Source: an uncultured cyanobacterium (GTDB lineage Bacteria; Cyanobacteriota; Cyanobacteriia; Cyanobacteriales; Geitlerinemataceae). From it: DNA of 14,828 nt. Position numbers and translations under genes: made by a program. The notes below the pieces were generated by a model. That model ran no database searches. It worked only from the letters and a program-made list of their open reading frames with translations, and was not told the DNA's origin. The first letter of the stretch is position 1. Each line of letters opens with the position of its first letter. Location of the stretch: assembly GCA_937121005.1 (NCBI GenBank), contig CAKZKB010000379.1, positions 1-14,828 on the forward strand. Direction: 5' to 3'. Positions 6,050-12,834 of this stretch are shown piece by piece.

Positions 6050-6265
6050 TCAACGCGATCGCTCGGTATTCGGTTCGCCTCGTTCTTGTAAAACCTCAAT
6101 GTAAACCGCAATTGCTTCTTCAATGTTCGCGATCGCCTCTTCGCGAGTTTTTCCCTGACTGATACACCCCGGTAAACTGGGAACTTCGACGACAAAGTAG
6201 CCATCCTCACCGGGAGACAGCAGCACTTGACGTTTAGATTGGGTATGGGTTTCTGTCGGCATCAT
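6050..6265 (-). CDS. HicB-like protein without a HicA partner
   Basis: A 71-residue protein with the partial RNase H-like fold of HicB antitoxins: VLLSPGEDGYFVVEVPSLPG, then CISQGKTREEAIANIEEAIA and VYIEVLQERGE. HicB proteins normally neutralise the HicA mRNA interferase encoded beside them. No HicA-like reading frame (short, double-stranded-RNA-binding fold with a catalytic His) is seen upstream or downstream on either strand, so this is an orphan. It also lacks the C-terminal DNA-binding domain of longer HicB proteins. Starts ATGATG; the upstream GAGAGAG is only a weak ribosome site. It sits between two halves of a repeat unit, so it appears to be an insertion. Confidence 0.8.
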   Translation of the reverse strand: MMPTETHTQSKRQVLLSPGEDGYFVVEVPSLPGCISQGKTREEAIANIEEAIAVYIEVLQERGEPNTERSR

Positions 6266-6336
6266 CTCTCTCTATTTTCGCTCCTGCATTCAATTCTATC
6301 CGATCGGCGACAAAACGGCTCGTTTTTTTGCCCTTT

Positions 6337-6386
6337 GGCAGCGAGACGTTCCCATTACCAAACCCAAAACGGTCGATCGCGATCGA
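6337..6386 (+). repeat. Second half of the 111-bp repeat, copy 3
   Basis: Bases 6341-6386 match 4438-4484 and 5213-5259, including the right arm of the hairpin, CATTACCAAACCC and the terminal CGATCGCGATCGA. The hairpin here (6337-6353) has one mismatch (C-C). It ends 2 bp from the stop codon of the broken aspartic protease gene. Confidence 0.8.
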
Positions 6387-6388
6387 AT

Positions 6389-6564
6389 TTACAAAGCCTG
6401 TATGGTGACTAAACCACCCGCGATCGCGTCAATTTGTAACCGATATCCGCGTAGCATTCTCATCCCCAGTAGCGGTTCTGTTTCCGCAACGTTGATTTCA
6501 ATGTCTCGATAACGACTACAGCGACGATCGCTTCATCATTGGCATTAACGTATCCTTGCATCAT
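6389..6564 (-). pseudogene. Retropepsin-like (clan AA) aspartic protease gene with internal deletion and frameshift
   Basis: The first frame reads MMQGYVNANDEAIVAVVV and the next frame YRDIEINVAETEPLLGMRML then RGYRLQIDAIAGGLVTIQAL-stop. These are the start and end of the small cyanobacterial clan AA aspartic protease family (about 120 aa). The middle, including the catalytic D-T-G and the flap, is absent. The junction lies near 6505-6515 and also shifts the frame. The start codon overlaps the stop of the upstream 91-aa gene in ATGATG, the usual operon arrangement. The product cannot be an active protease. Confidence 0.8.
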
Positions 6565-6836
6565 ACACGATCTTTCAAACTCCGAGCGCCAAACCGATGA
6601 ACCGCACGATACCCGATCCGAACCACCCAGGTTTGAGCGTCAGGAACGCGATCGCGAAGTTGGCGAGTGGCACTCATCGTATCGTCAGCCAGTTCAAACG
6701 CACCCGTTTCAATATCGATGGCGACAATCTTACCATCATTTCCGACCTCGACTAAAGGACGAATTTGGGTTTCGTAGATTTCGTCGCCGCGTCGGGCAAA
6801 TTCTTCTTTGCTGTATCGAGGTTTGCGAACAGCCAT
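6561..6836 (-). CDS. Conserved 91-aa partner normally upstream of a clan AA aspartic protease
   Basis: Starts MAVRKPRYSKEEFARRGDEI; contains EVGNDGKIVAIDIETGAFEL and the C-terminal TWVVRIGYRAVHRFGARS. I recognise this as a small cyanobacterial protein family that commonly precedes a retropepsin-like protease gene. Its function is not established; the pairing suggests it is the protease's substrate, partner or toxin-antitoxin-like mate. It appears complete, with a GAGAGG ribosome site upstream of the ATG. Here its mate is broken, which is informative if the pair were interdependent. Base composition is chromosome-like. Confidence 0.8.
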   Translation of the reverse strand: MAVRKPRYSKEEFARRGDEIYETQIRPLVEVGNDGKIVAIDIETGAFELADDTMSATRQLRDRVPDAQTWVVRIGYRAVHRFGARSLKDRV

Positions 6837-6893
6837 GGTTTTGACCTCTCGATCGTTCGAGTTCGATCGGATCGCGATCGCGAACCCCAGAAA

Positions 6894-7094
6894 TTAGGAG
6901 TTTTCCAGTCGATCGAGAGACTTTTGCACTCGTTGTCGTCGTTGCTGGCACAACTCTATCTCGAAACGAGCCTCCACCTCAGCCAGTCGCAAATTGCATT
7001 CTGCCATTTCCAGGCGGGTACGACGCAAGTTTTTTAATAAGCGATCGTAGGTTTGGGGATCCCGAATGCGGGGTTGTTTTGTTTGAGTCATCAT
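6894..7094 (-). CDS. Small highly charged helical protein, unknown
   Basis: About 66 residues (MMTQTKQPRIRDPQTYDRLL, later RRTRLEMAECNLRLAEVEAR), rich in Arg, Glu, Leu and Gln, probably one or two long helices or a coiled coil. I do not recognise a family. The start is chosen at 7094 because ATGATG overlaps the TGA of the frame upstream, the same coupling as in the 91-aa/protease pair; an ATG at 7103 in frame is also possible. It ends 57 bp before the 91-aa gene on the same strand. Confidence 0.5.
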   Translation of the reverse strand: MMTQTKQPRIRDPQTYDRLLKNLRRTRLEMAECNLRLAEVEARFEIELCQQRRQRVQKSLDRLENS

Positions 7095-7189
7095 ACGTCC
7101 CATTCGAGCTTGAGTTCTTGAATGCTGCGTTCCCAGGCGGGAAGGCGAGCTTGACTGTACGCAATGGAGTCATCTAACAATTGTAGCAT
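7091..7189 (-). CDS. Short frame upstream of the charged helical protein, possibly a truncated gene
   Basis: From the ATG at 7189 it encodes 32 residues (MLQLLDDSIAYSQARLPAWE, ending SIQELKLEWDV). The frame is open for about 30 more codons upstream (with LSTLQLQIARSQPVSTAD), without an ATG. The protein-like sequence and the stop/start overlap with the next gene suggest a real gene that lost its 5' end when the preceding region, containing the DUF2283 remnant and a palindromic repeat, was rearranged. A TTG within LSTLQLQ could be the start. No family was recognised. Confidence 0.4.
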   Translation of the reverse strand: MLQLLDDSIAYSQARLPAWERSIQELKLEWDV

Positions 7190-7304
7190 ATCGGCAGTGG
7201 AAACAGGCTGCGATCGCGCTATCTGAAGTTGCAAGGTTGACAGTCGGGAGTACGCGGAGGCGGCTTCCTCGCTTACATTCGTCGTAAGTATTCAGGTGGT
7301 ACAG

Positions 7305-7319
7305 AGAAACCCGGTTTCT
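7305..7319. repeat. 15-bp palindrome AGAAACC-C-GGTTTCT
   Basis: A perfect 7-bp inverted repeat around one base. It lies directly where the DUF2283-like homology ends, so it may mark the insertion or deletion point. I recall this palindrome as frequent in filamentous cyanobacterial genomes; copy number must be checked by search. Confidence 0.6.
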
Positions 7320-7326
7320 GAAGGGA

Positions 7327-7446
7327 AGAATTTCTAACCCGACAATGTTGCCATCGCTGTCATAATTCTTCATCGCTTTCTAGAATTGTTGTTTCCCTGA
7401 ACAAGATGCGAAGTACATCAACTTCGCAATCGTACATAACTTTCAT
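7327..7446 (-). pseudogene. Frameshifted DUF2283-like gene
   Basis: The first frame begins with GGAGG (7454-7458) and ATG at 7446, and reads MKVMYDCEVDVLRILFRETT then ILESDEEL before a TGA. The next frame continues NYDSDGNIVGLEIL. These are the two ends of the short DUF2283 family (about 60-70 aa, usually with a central Pro-Gly and D-Y-D-x-x-G-N-I-V-G-I-E-I-L). About six codons plus a frame change are missing at the junction near 7365. DUF2283 proteins are often found in small toxin-antitoxin-like operons. It lies 17 bp after the large DUF262-DUF1524 gene and is probably on its transcript. Confidence 0.75.
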
Positions 7447-7463
7447 ACTATGTCCTCCAATGC

Positions 7464-9248
7464 TTATGGTTCTCCTTCTAAGTGTGGCATATCCCAAACC
7501 TCAAATGCTAATTCAGTTAGCATTTCTTGACGTTGTTCTATAGATAATGATGTCCATTCTTTAAATGTAATCAATCGAGAGGCAGCGCGATCGATGCTGG
7601 TATTTTTGCCAACTTTTTTATTCCTTGCTATCGATTCAGTTAGCAAGAAATTAGATTCAAGATAGTAATCAAGTTTGTCTTTAAATATTTTATTCTTCGC
7701 TGACTTATTATGTGATTTTTCTAGCAGGGTTAGATTTCCTAGCCGATTGATATAAAGTTCTATTTCTTCGGGCTTATCAAAAGATGACTTTACGGCTTGA
7801 GAAATCTTTTGAGGTAAGATATGCTCTACATCACTACTGTTGATAAAGATTTCAATATTTGCATTAGCCGTGTTAACGCCATAGGCTAACTGCTCAATAT
7901 ACTGAGTTAGTTTTGCGAGAATATAGTTGCGTTTTTGCTTTTGCTTGTTAGGAGGAAATTCTAGCTCAACAAATGTTTTTTGGAAAAGGCTGGATAGTTT
8001 TTTCTTTTCCAACAGAATATTATTCTGGATAAATCGATCCAGATGACTTCGAGTTTTAATTTTCCGAACCTCTGTACACCATTGAGTAATTGTACGATTG
8101 AACGGATTTTGCGTATGTTTATTGAGCAAAAAGTAAACAAAAGATATATTTTCCATTTGGCGGCAAAGTTCTAAAAAATCATCTTTTTTTAAATCTTGTC
8201 CTGCCATTATTACAATAAATGGCAGTGTTGCGGTACGACTAAGGGTGCGAATATTCGACAGATAATAATTATCTGTGCCATCGCTATTCTTGCCTTGCAT
8301 AAACTGAATATAGTTGACTGCTGCTCCTTTTATTTTTTGTACGAAATCAACGGGGCGCTCAGTGTAAAATTTTTTATTCTCTTTTTCTAAGAGCCAGTTG
8401 TATACTTGCTTCTCGCTAATATGAGAATCGGCATAGTTCGCCAAAATAAAGTATTGAATAAACTTCAATGGATTTTGTTTGTGTTTATAAATTAGATCCA
8501 TCGTTTCTTTCCAGGTATCTTTTAATAAATCAAAATCATCGGGAGAGGCTTCCATAAACATCAGATTTTTGAGGAGATCGACTTGATTGAGATGTACACC
8601 TCGGTTATTAATGGTTGCAAATAATTTTAACGCATCAGCACGACTTGAAGTGCTGACCCGTACTAGAATTACGCTTTTATCAAAGTAAGCATATAGCTTC
8701 CTGATTTGAGAAATGGCCTCATTGTCGCCTCCAATATCTTCCAGCTTATCTTTAATCGTTTGATAAGCACTTTTAATTTTCTGGGCCGAGGATGTTTTCG
8801 GAATCTTCGATAAATTCCCTCCTTTTGCAATCTTCTCCAAAACACCACAACTATCTTTGTATTGGAGAGAAACTCGGTATCGAAAGACATTATTTCCTTC
8901 TTCGTCAATATCCGTTGAAGAAATTTTATCTTTTAATTTTTCTATTGATTCGGCAGAACCAATTTCATGCAAACGATCTCGAATAGCACACAAAAATAAG
9001 TATGCAGTTGTAATCCTTTGTTGTCCATCGATAACTTCATATAAGCCTCCTTCCATCTCACAAACAATAATACTTCCCATGAAGTATTCCAGTTTAGTAT
9101 TACCTGTACTAAACTCATTATAGATATCTTCAAAAAAGTCAGTCACGCGATCTTGCTCCCAAACATATTCTCGCTGGTAGTTTGGAATTGCATAAAAATC
9201 ATCAAACACTTTTCCCATGTTTAAGTCTTGAGACTCCAAATTAGCCAT
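7464..9248 (-). CDS. DUF262-DUF1524 fusion protein, GmrSD-type restriction-like nuclease
   Basis: A 594-residue protein with the architecture of GmrSD-type type IV restriction enzymes, which cut modified phage DNA. The N-terminal DUF262 domain shows NYQREYVW (residues 23-30) and the signature DGQQRIT (74-80), the ParB-like nucleotide-binding motif. The C-terminal DUF1524 domain has the HNH-type motif DVEHILPQ (H476), followed by NRLGNLTLLEKSHNKSAKNK. Both catalytic regions are intact. The ATG at 9248 is preferred, with AGGAGG 11 bases upstream; the longer frame to 9323 begins inside a palindromic repeat and its extra 25 residues are not family-like. The gene is clearly AT-rich with only one CGATCG, unlike dxs beside it, a sign of transfer. 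Other DUF262 proteins have unknown roles, so modified-DNA restriction is an inference. Confidence 0.87.
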   Translation of the reverse strand: MANLESQDLNMGKVFDDFYAIPNYQREYVWEQDRVTDFFEDIYNEFSTGNTKLEYFMGSIIVCEMEGGLYEVIDGQQRITTAYLFLCAIRDRLHEIGSAESIEKLKDKISSTDIDEEGNNVFRYRVSLQYKDSCGVLEKIAKGGNLSKIPKTSSAQKIKSAYQTIKDKLEDIGGDNEAISQIRKLYAYFDKSVILVRVSTSSRADALKLFATINNRGVHLNQVDLLKNLMFMEASPDDFDLLKDTWKETMDLIYKHKQNPLKFIQYFILANYADSHISEKQVYNWLLEKENKKFYTERPVDFVQKIKGAAVNYIQFMQGKNSDGTDNYYLSNIRTLSRTATLPFIVIMAGQDLKKDDFLELCRQMENISFVYFLLNKHTQNPFNRTITQWCTEVRKIKTRSHLDRFIQNNILLEKKKLSSLFQKTFVELEFPPNKQKQKRNYILAKLTQYIEQLAYGVNTANANIEIFINSSDVEHILPQKISQAVKSSFDKPEEIELYINRLGNLTLLEKSHNKSAKNKIFKDKLDYYLESNFLLTESIARNKKVGKNTSIDRAASRLITFKEWTSLSIEQRQEMLTELAFEVWDMPHLEGEP

Positions 9249-9310
9249 TGATACTTTTCCCTCCTTTGTTGAGTTGATAATCGAAAAGGTAGTTATTGTT
9301 TCAGGTAGTT

Positions 9311-9335
9311 GTAGGGTGGGCAATGCCCACCCTAC
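9311..9335. repeat. Palindromic repeat GTAGGGTGGGC-AAT-GCCCACCCTAC
   Basis: A perfect 11-bp inverted repeat with a 3-base loop, the same family as 1636-1660. It lies between the dxs 3' end and the restriction-like gene. Because both genes read leftward, it is behind dxs and ahead of the next gene, and could stop dxs transcription. Its loop creates a spurious ATG for the downstream gene. Confidence 0.8.
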
Positions 9336-9360
9336 ATTGAGTTTACTAGATTGAGTTTAC
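9336..9360. repeat. 11-bp direct repeat ATTGAGTTTAC overlapping the dxs stop
   Basis: Two identical 11-bp copies (9336-9346 and 9350-9360) separated by TAG. The second contains the dxs stop codon (complement of TTA at 9357-9359). The first touches the palindromic repeat. It may be a footprint of an insertion event or simple slippage. Confidence 0.65.
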
Positions 9361-11258
9361 ACGCTAACCGTCGATCGCTCTTGGCTGAAGAAAGCCTGAC
9401 GAATGGTTTCCGCCATTTGCGGGGGAGTTAACCCCAGATCCGCCTTCGACTCGTCCGGTTTGGCATGATCCACCAGTTTATCGGGAACCCCCAGACGCTT
9501 GACAGGAACGACGACATCGTTATCCATAAACGCCTCGATCGCCGCCGAACCAAAACCACCCATAATGCAGCCTTCTTCTAAGGTGACAACCTTGCCAATT
9601 TGCTGCGCTAACGGTAGAATCATCTCCGTATCTAAAGGCTTGGTAAACCGGGCATTGACGACGGTTGCTTCGATGCCGTGTTCGCTGAGAATTTCGGCCA
9701 CTTGCATGGCAGGATAGACCATCGTTCCGTATCCTAGCAATAGCAAATCGTCGCCATTGCGAAGCAGTTCGGCTTTGCCAATTTCGATGGGTTCCCAACC
9801 TTCATCGGCTAGTGCAACACCGTAGCCGCTTCCGCGAGGATAGCGCATGGCAATGGGGCCGTTATGGTTAACCCCAGTGACGAGCATTTGCTGCATTTCG
9901 GCTTCGTCTTTCGGGGCCATCACCACCATGTTAGGAATGCAGCGCAGATAGGCAATGTCGTACAGTCCTTGGTGGGTTGGCCCGTCTGCACCTACGATTC
10001 CGGCGCGATCGAGGCAGAAGAAAACGGGCAAGTTTTGGATACAAACATCGTGGATAATTTGGTCGTATCCCCGTTGCAAAAAGGTGGAGTAAATTGCTAC
10101 CACCGGGCGCATTTCTTCGCAAGCCAGACCCGCCGCTAGCGTCACTGCGTGCTGTTCGGCAATGCCGACATCAATATACTGTTCGGGTAACTTGTCGTGG
10201 AGTTTGTTGAGTCCGGTTCCGGTCGCCATGGCGGCGGTAATGCCAATGACGCGGGCATCCTCTTCGGCAATTTTAATCAGCGTTTCGGCGAAGACCTTAG
10301 AATAACTCGGCGGCGTGGGTTTTTTAGAGGGATAGGCTTTACCCGTCGCCAGATCGAAGGGTTTTTGGGCGTGATAGCCAACCCGATCTTTTTCGGCAAT
10401 TTCGTATCCTTTGCCTTTGGTGGTAGCCACGTGCACCAATACCGGGCCGGTGATTTCGTGGGCCTGGTTAAAGGTGGAAATCAAGTCTTCTAAATTATGA
10501 CCGTCTACGGGGCCCATATAAGTAAAGCCCAACTCTTCAAACACTGCCCCAACTTTGGGCACGGCTAGGCGTTTCATCCCTTCTTTTAACCGTTTCATTT
10601 CCGGATCGAATCCATGTCCGAAAATGTTGGCAAATTGTTCTTCTAAACTGCCTTTGAGAAACTGCACCGGATCGCTGAGGCGCATTTTGTTTAAGTAACC
10701 CGAAATGGCCCCGACATTGTGGGAGATGGACATTTCGTTATCGTTGAGAACCACTAACAAGTTAGTATTCGGTAAATGTCCGGCGTGGTTAATCGCTTCG
10801 AGGGCCATTCCTCCGGTGAGGGCACCATCGCCAATGACGGCGACGCATTTAAAGTTTTCGCCTTTGGCATCTCGGGCTAAGGCCATCCCCAAAGCAGACG
10901 AAATACTGGTCGAAGCGTGTCCGGCCCCGAAGTGGTCGAATTTGTTTTCGCAGCGTTTTAAGTAGCCCGCAACGCCATCTTTTTGACGTAGGGTGTGGAA
11001 GCGATCGTAACGTCCGGTAATCAGTTTGTGGGGGTAGGCTTGGTGGCCGACATCCCAGGTGACTTTATCGCGATCGAGGTCTAGAGTTTGATAAAGTCCG
11101 AGGGTCAGTTCGACGACTCCTAAGCCGGGGCCGAGGTGGCCGCCGCTTGTGGCGATCGTCTGTAGGTGTTTCTCGCGAATTTGGCGGGCGATATCTTGCA
11201 GTTCTTTGATGGAGAGTCCGTGTAGCTGGTTGGGATGCGTGATTTCGCTGAGGTGCAT
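9357..11258 (-). CDS. dxs: 1-deoxy-D-xylulose-5-phosphate synthase
   Basis: Thiamine-diphosphate enzyme that condenses pyruvate with glyceraldehyde 3-phosphate to DXP, the entry step of the MEP isoprenoid pathway that supplies carotenoids, phytol and quinones. It is full length at 633 aa. Motifs seen: TWDVGHQAYPHKLITGR (about 67-83), HFGAGHASTSIS (109-120), the thiamine-diphosphate motif GDG (143-145) to NDN (172-174), the catalytic Glu in YIDVGIAEQHAVTLAAG (E368), DRAGIVGADGPTHQGLYDIA, and a transketolase C-terminal domain ending near SQERSTVSV. No clear Shine-Dalgarno is seen, which is common in cyanobacteria. It is divergent from the Tab2-like gene with about 130 bp between. Codon use is native. 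A frameshift is not seen. Confidence 0.98.
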   Translation of the reverse strand: MHLSEITHPNQLHGLSIKELQDIARQIREKHLQTIATSGGHLGPGLGVVELTLGLYQTLDLDRDKVTWDVGHQAYPHKLITGRYDRFHTLRQKDGVAGYLKRCENKFDHFGAGHASTSISSALGMALARDAKGENFKCVAVIGDGALTGGMALEAINHAGHLPNTNLLVVLNDNEMSISHNVGAISGYLNKMRLSDPVQFLKGSLEEQFANIFGHGFDPEMKRLKEGMKRLAVPKVGAVFEELGFTYMGPVDGHNLEDLISTFNQAHEITGPVLVHVATTKGKGYEIAEKDRVGYHAQKPFDLATGKAYPSKKPTPPSYSKVFAETLIKIAEEDARVIGITAAMATGTGLNKLHDKLPEQYIDVGIAEQHAVTLAAGLACEEMRPVVAIYSTFLQRGYDQIIHDVCIQNLPVFFCLDRAGIVGADGPTHQGLYDIAYLRCIPNMVVMAPKDEAEMQQMLVTGVNHNGPIAMRYPRGSGYGVALADEGWEPIEIGKAELLRNGDDLLLLGYGTMVYPAMQVAEILSEHGIEATVVNARFTKPLDTEMILPLAQQIGKVVTLEEGCIMGGFGSAAIEAFMDNDVVVPVKRLGVPDKLVDHAKPDESKADLGLTPPQMAETIRQAFFSQERSTVSV

Positions 11259-11390
11259 TGCTAGTACCGTGTCGTGTGCGATGCGTGCCGATCGATGGAT
11301 CTGGCTTAACTTTAGATTAAAGCAATTGGCCCCCTCTAGGGGAGAAAAGATGAGAAAATGGAGAACGAAGTCAACGACAAGGAGGAGGCG

Positions 11391-12218
11391 ATGGTACTAT
11401 GGCAGGTTGATTTTTACCGCCGTCCCCTACAAAGCGATCGCGGCGAACCGTTATGGGAACTGGTTATCCGCGAGCCAGTGAGTAATTTTACTCATGTCGA
11501 TCGCGTTCCGCAGTCGGAGGCGATCGCGTCTTGGCTGGTCGATCGCTTGCAAAAGGCGGCCCCAACTTTACCCGATCGCTTGCAAGTGTTTCGTCCCCAG
11601 TGTTTGAGTTTGCTAGAAACGGCGGGCAAGCAGTTAGGAATTCCTGTAGAAGCGACGCGACGGACGCTATCGTTAAAGAAAGTGCTGCGCGATCGCGCGA
11701 TTGCTTACCTAGAAATGCCTGAATTCTCTGGGGAAACTTACGATCCGGTGGCGTTGGAGAAGCCGCCGCCGTTGCCATTACCGGAAGAAGTCCGGGGCGA
11801 TCGCTGGCAGTTTGCGAGCGTTAGTGCGGGCGATTTACTATTATTGACCGAGCGACCCATTCCTGTCAAGTTCGCGCCCGAGTTTTTATTTCCCGTCCGT
11901 TTGGGGTTGGCTTCGACTCAGGTCATTTCCGGGGTGGTGATTTATGGCGGACGGCGATCGATGCAATTGGCACGCTGGCTAGAAGCGGCGCAACCGGTCT
12001 CCTTAAATTATATCCCGGCACAAACCGATGGGTTAGTTTTAGGAATCGGTTTGGTCGATCGAATTATTATGGCCACCTTTGACGATCCCGAAGTGAAAGC
12101 GGCGGCCAGAACCTACCAAAAACAACAGCAACAAGCGAAAGGATTGCACTTTTTACTGGTGCAACCGGACGATTCGGGGATGACGTACAGTGGTTTTTGG
12201 TTGCTGCAACCCGCTTAA
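11391..12218 (+). CDS. Tab2/Atab2-like RNA-binding protein (DUF1092)
   Basis: Homologue of plastid Tab2/Atab2, which binds psaB mRNA and promotes translation of photosystem I reaction-centre subunits; cyanobacterial members are presumed to act similarly. The family hallmarks are the N-terminal WQVDFYRRPLQ, the central RDRAIAYLEMPEFSGETYDP, and the C-terminal Gly-Phe-Trp-Leu end (SGFWLLQPA). Start chosen at 11391 (MVLWQVDFYRR), with AAGGAGGAGG immediately upstream; the frame opens 11 codons earlier but those residues encode the ribosome site and are not family-like. The product is about 275 aa. It is divergent from dxs. The stop codon directly abuts a tandem heptamer repeat. Confidence 0.92.
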   Translation: MVLWQVDFYRRPLQSDRGEPLWELVIREPVSNFTHVDRVPQSEAIASWLVDRLQKAAPTLPDRLQVFRPQCLSLLETAGKQLGIPVEATRRTLSLKKVLRDRAIAYLEMPEFSGETYDPVALEKPPPLPLPEEVRGDRWQFASVSAGDLLLLTERPIPVKFAPEFLFPVRLGLASTQVISGVVIYGGRRSMQLARWLEAAQPVSLNYIPAQTDGLVLGIGLVDRIIMATFDDPEVKAAARTYQKQQQQAKGLHFLLVQPDDSGMTYSGFWLLQPA

Positions 12219-12295
12219 TTAGGGATTAGGTATTAGGTATTAGGTTTTAGGGATTAGGTACGAGGTATGAGGTATGAGGTATGAGGTGCGAGGTT
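12219..12295 (+). repeat. Tandem heptanucleotide array, 11 units
   Basis: Eleven back-to-back 7-bp units of consensus TTAGGTA/TGAGGTA (TTAGGGA, TTAGGTA twice, TTAGGTT, TTAGGGA, TTAGGTA, CGAGGTA, TGAGGTA twice, TGAGGTG, CGAGGTT). The array begins at the first base after the Tab2-like stop codon. It resembles the short tandemly repeated repetitive sequences described from cyanobacteria. There are no spacers, so it is not a CRISPR array. Confidence 0.85.
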
Positions 12296-12300
12296 TTATT

Positions 12301-12338
12301 CTCCCCCTCCCCTTGTCTCCCCCTCCCCTTGTCTCCCC
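12301..12338 (+). repeat. 16-bp C-rich tandem repeat, 2.4 units
   Basis: Two identical copies of CTCCCCCTCCCCTTGT (12301-12316 and 12317-12332) and a third start CTCCCC. It is followed by AAACCCCTAATTCCCC-type sequence that recurs, inverted, at the right edge of the window. No coding role is seen. Confidence 0.8.
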
Positions 12339-12380
12339 AAACCCCTAATTCCCCAATTCCCCATCTCCCAACGATCTCGC

Positions 12381-12746
12381 CTACGTTTCCTCTCCCTTGT
12401 AGACGTGAAATGAATTCAAAATGCCGAGGGTTTCAAAATGGTAAGAGGGAATGGGTAGCAAGGGGGGAGACTCGAAATCGGTTTCGTAGATGCTGAAGAG
12501 GATAAAATTTTGTCGATCGCTGCGGTTGGCGATCGTCCCTTGAATTTGCGATCGCAGCGATCCGATTAAATCTTCGCACTGCTGCTGAGGCACTCTTTCT
12601 TTCGTGCAAGCATTTTCTTTCATGTAATCGATCAATCTATCGGCTGCATACTCGGAGTAAGCCTCTTCGTTGGGGTTAGTGAGTGCCATCACCGCCCCCA
12701 AACCGACGACAGCAATGCCACTGGCAGATGCAATCAGTTTCCACAC
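12381..12746 (-). CDS. DUF4359-like small exported or membrane-anchored protein
   Basis: A 121-residue protein starting at GTG 12746 (MWKLIASASGIAVVGLGAVM), with AGGAGAG 7 bases upstream. Residues 3-22 form an N-terminal membrane segment or uncleaved signal, followed by ALTNPNEEAYSEYAADRLID, ENACTKERVPQQQCEDLIGS and a C-terminal region with NFILFSIYETDF and HFETLGILNSFHVYK. The TNP motif right after the membrane segment and the F-S-I-Y-E-T-D pattern fit DUF4359, a family of unknown function frequent in cyanobacteria. The two Cys could form a disulfide outside the cytoplasm. It is divergent from the caspase-like gene, with about 80-90 bp between. Confidence 0.75.
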   Translation of the reverse strand: MWKLIASASGIAVVGLGAVMALTNPNEEAYSEYAADRLIDYMKENACTKERVPQQQCEDLIGSLRSQIQGTIANRSDRQNFILFSIYETDFESPPLLPIPSYHFETLGILNSFHVYKGEET

Positions 12747-12774
12747 GATCGTTCTCTCCTAGAGATCTGTAGAG

Positions 12775-12783
12775 ATTATAGCA
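12775..12783 (-). promoter_or_regulatory. Extended -10 promoter for the DUF4359-like gene
   Basis: On the minus strand TGCTATAAT (12783-12775) is a perfect TGnTATAAT extended -10. No good -35 is seen 17 bp upstream, which is tolerated for extended -10 promoters. Transcription would start near 12768, about 22 nt before the GTG start. Confidence 0.55.
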
Positions 12784-12834
12784 CACCGTTTCTGGAAGTG
12801 GTGCTATCCTAAAAGAAGGTGCAAGGTGCGAGCA

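Noticed and set aside
6312..6326. AAAACG-GCT-CGTTTT followed by T's as a terminator
   Set aside because: The stem is short and AT-rich, and no + strand gene ends before it; pairing is probably incidental.
9249..9323. Longer start for the DUF262-DUF1524 gene at 9323
   Set aside because: The ATG is formed inside the palindromic repeat, the extra residues are not family-like, and AGGAGG precedes the ATG at 9248.
12219..12338. CRISPR-like array
   Set aside because: Units are 7 and 16 bp and are contiguous, with no spacers.
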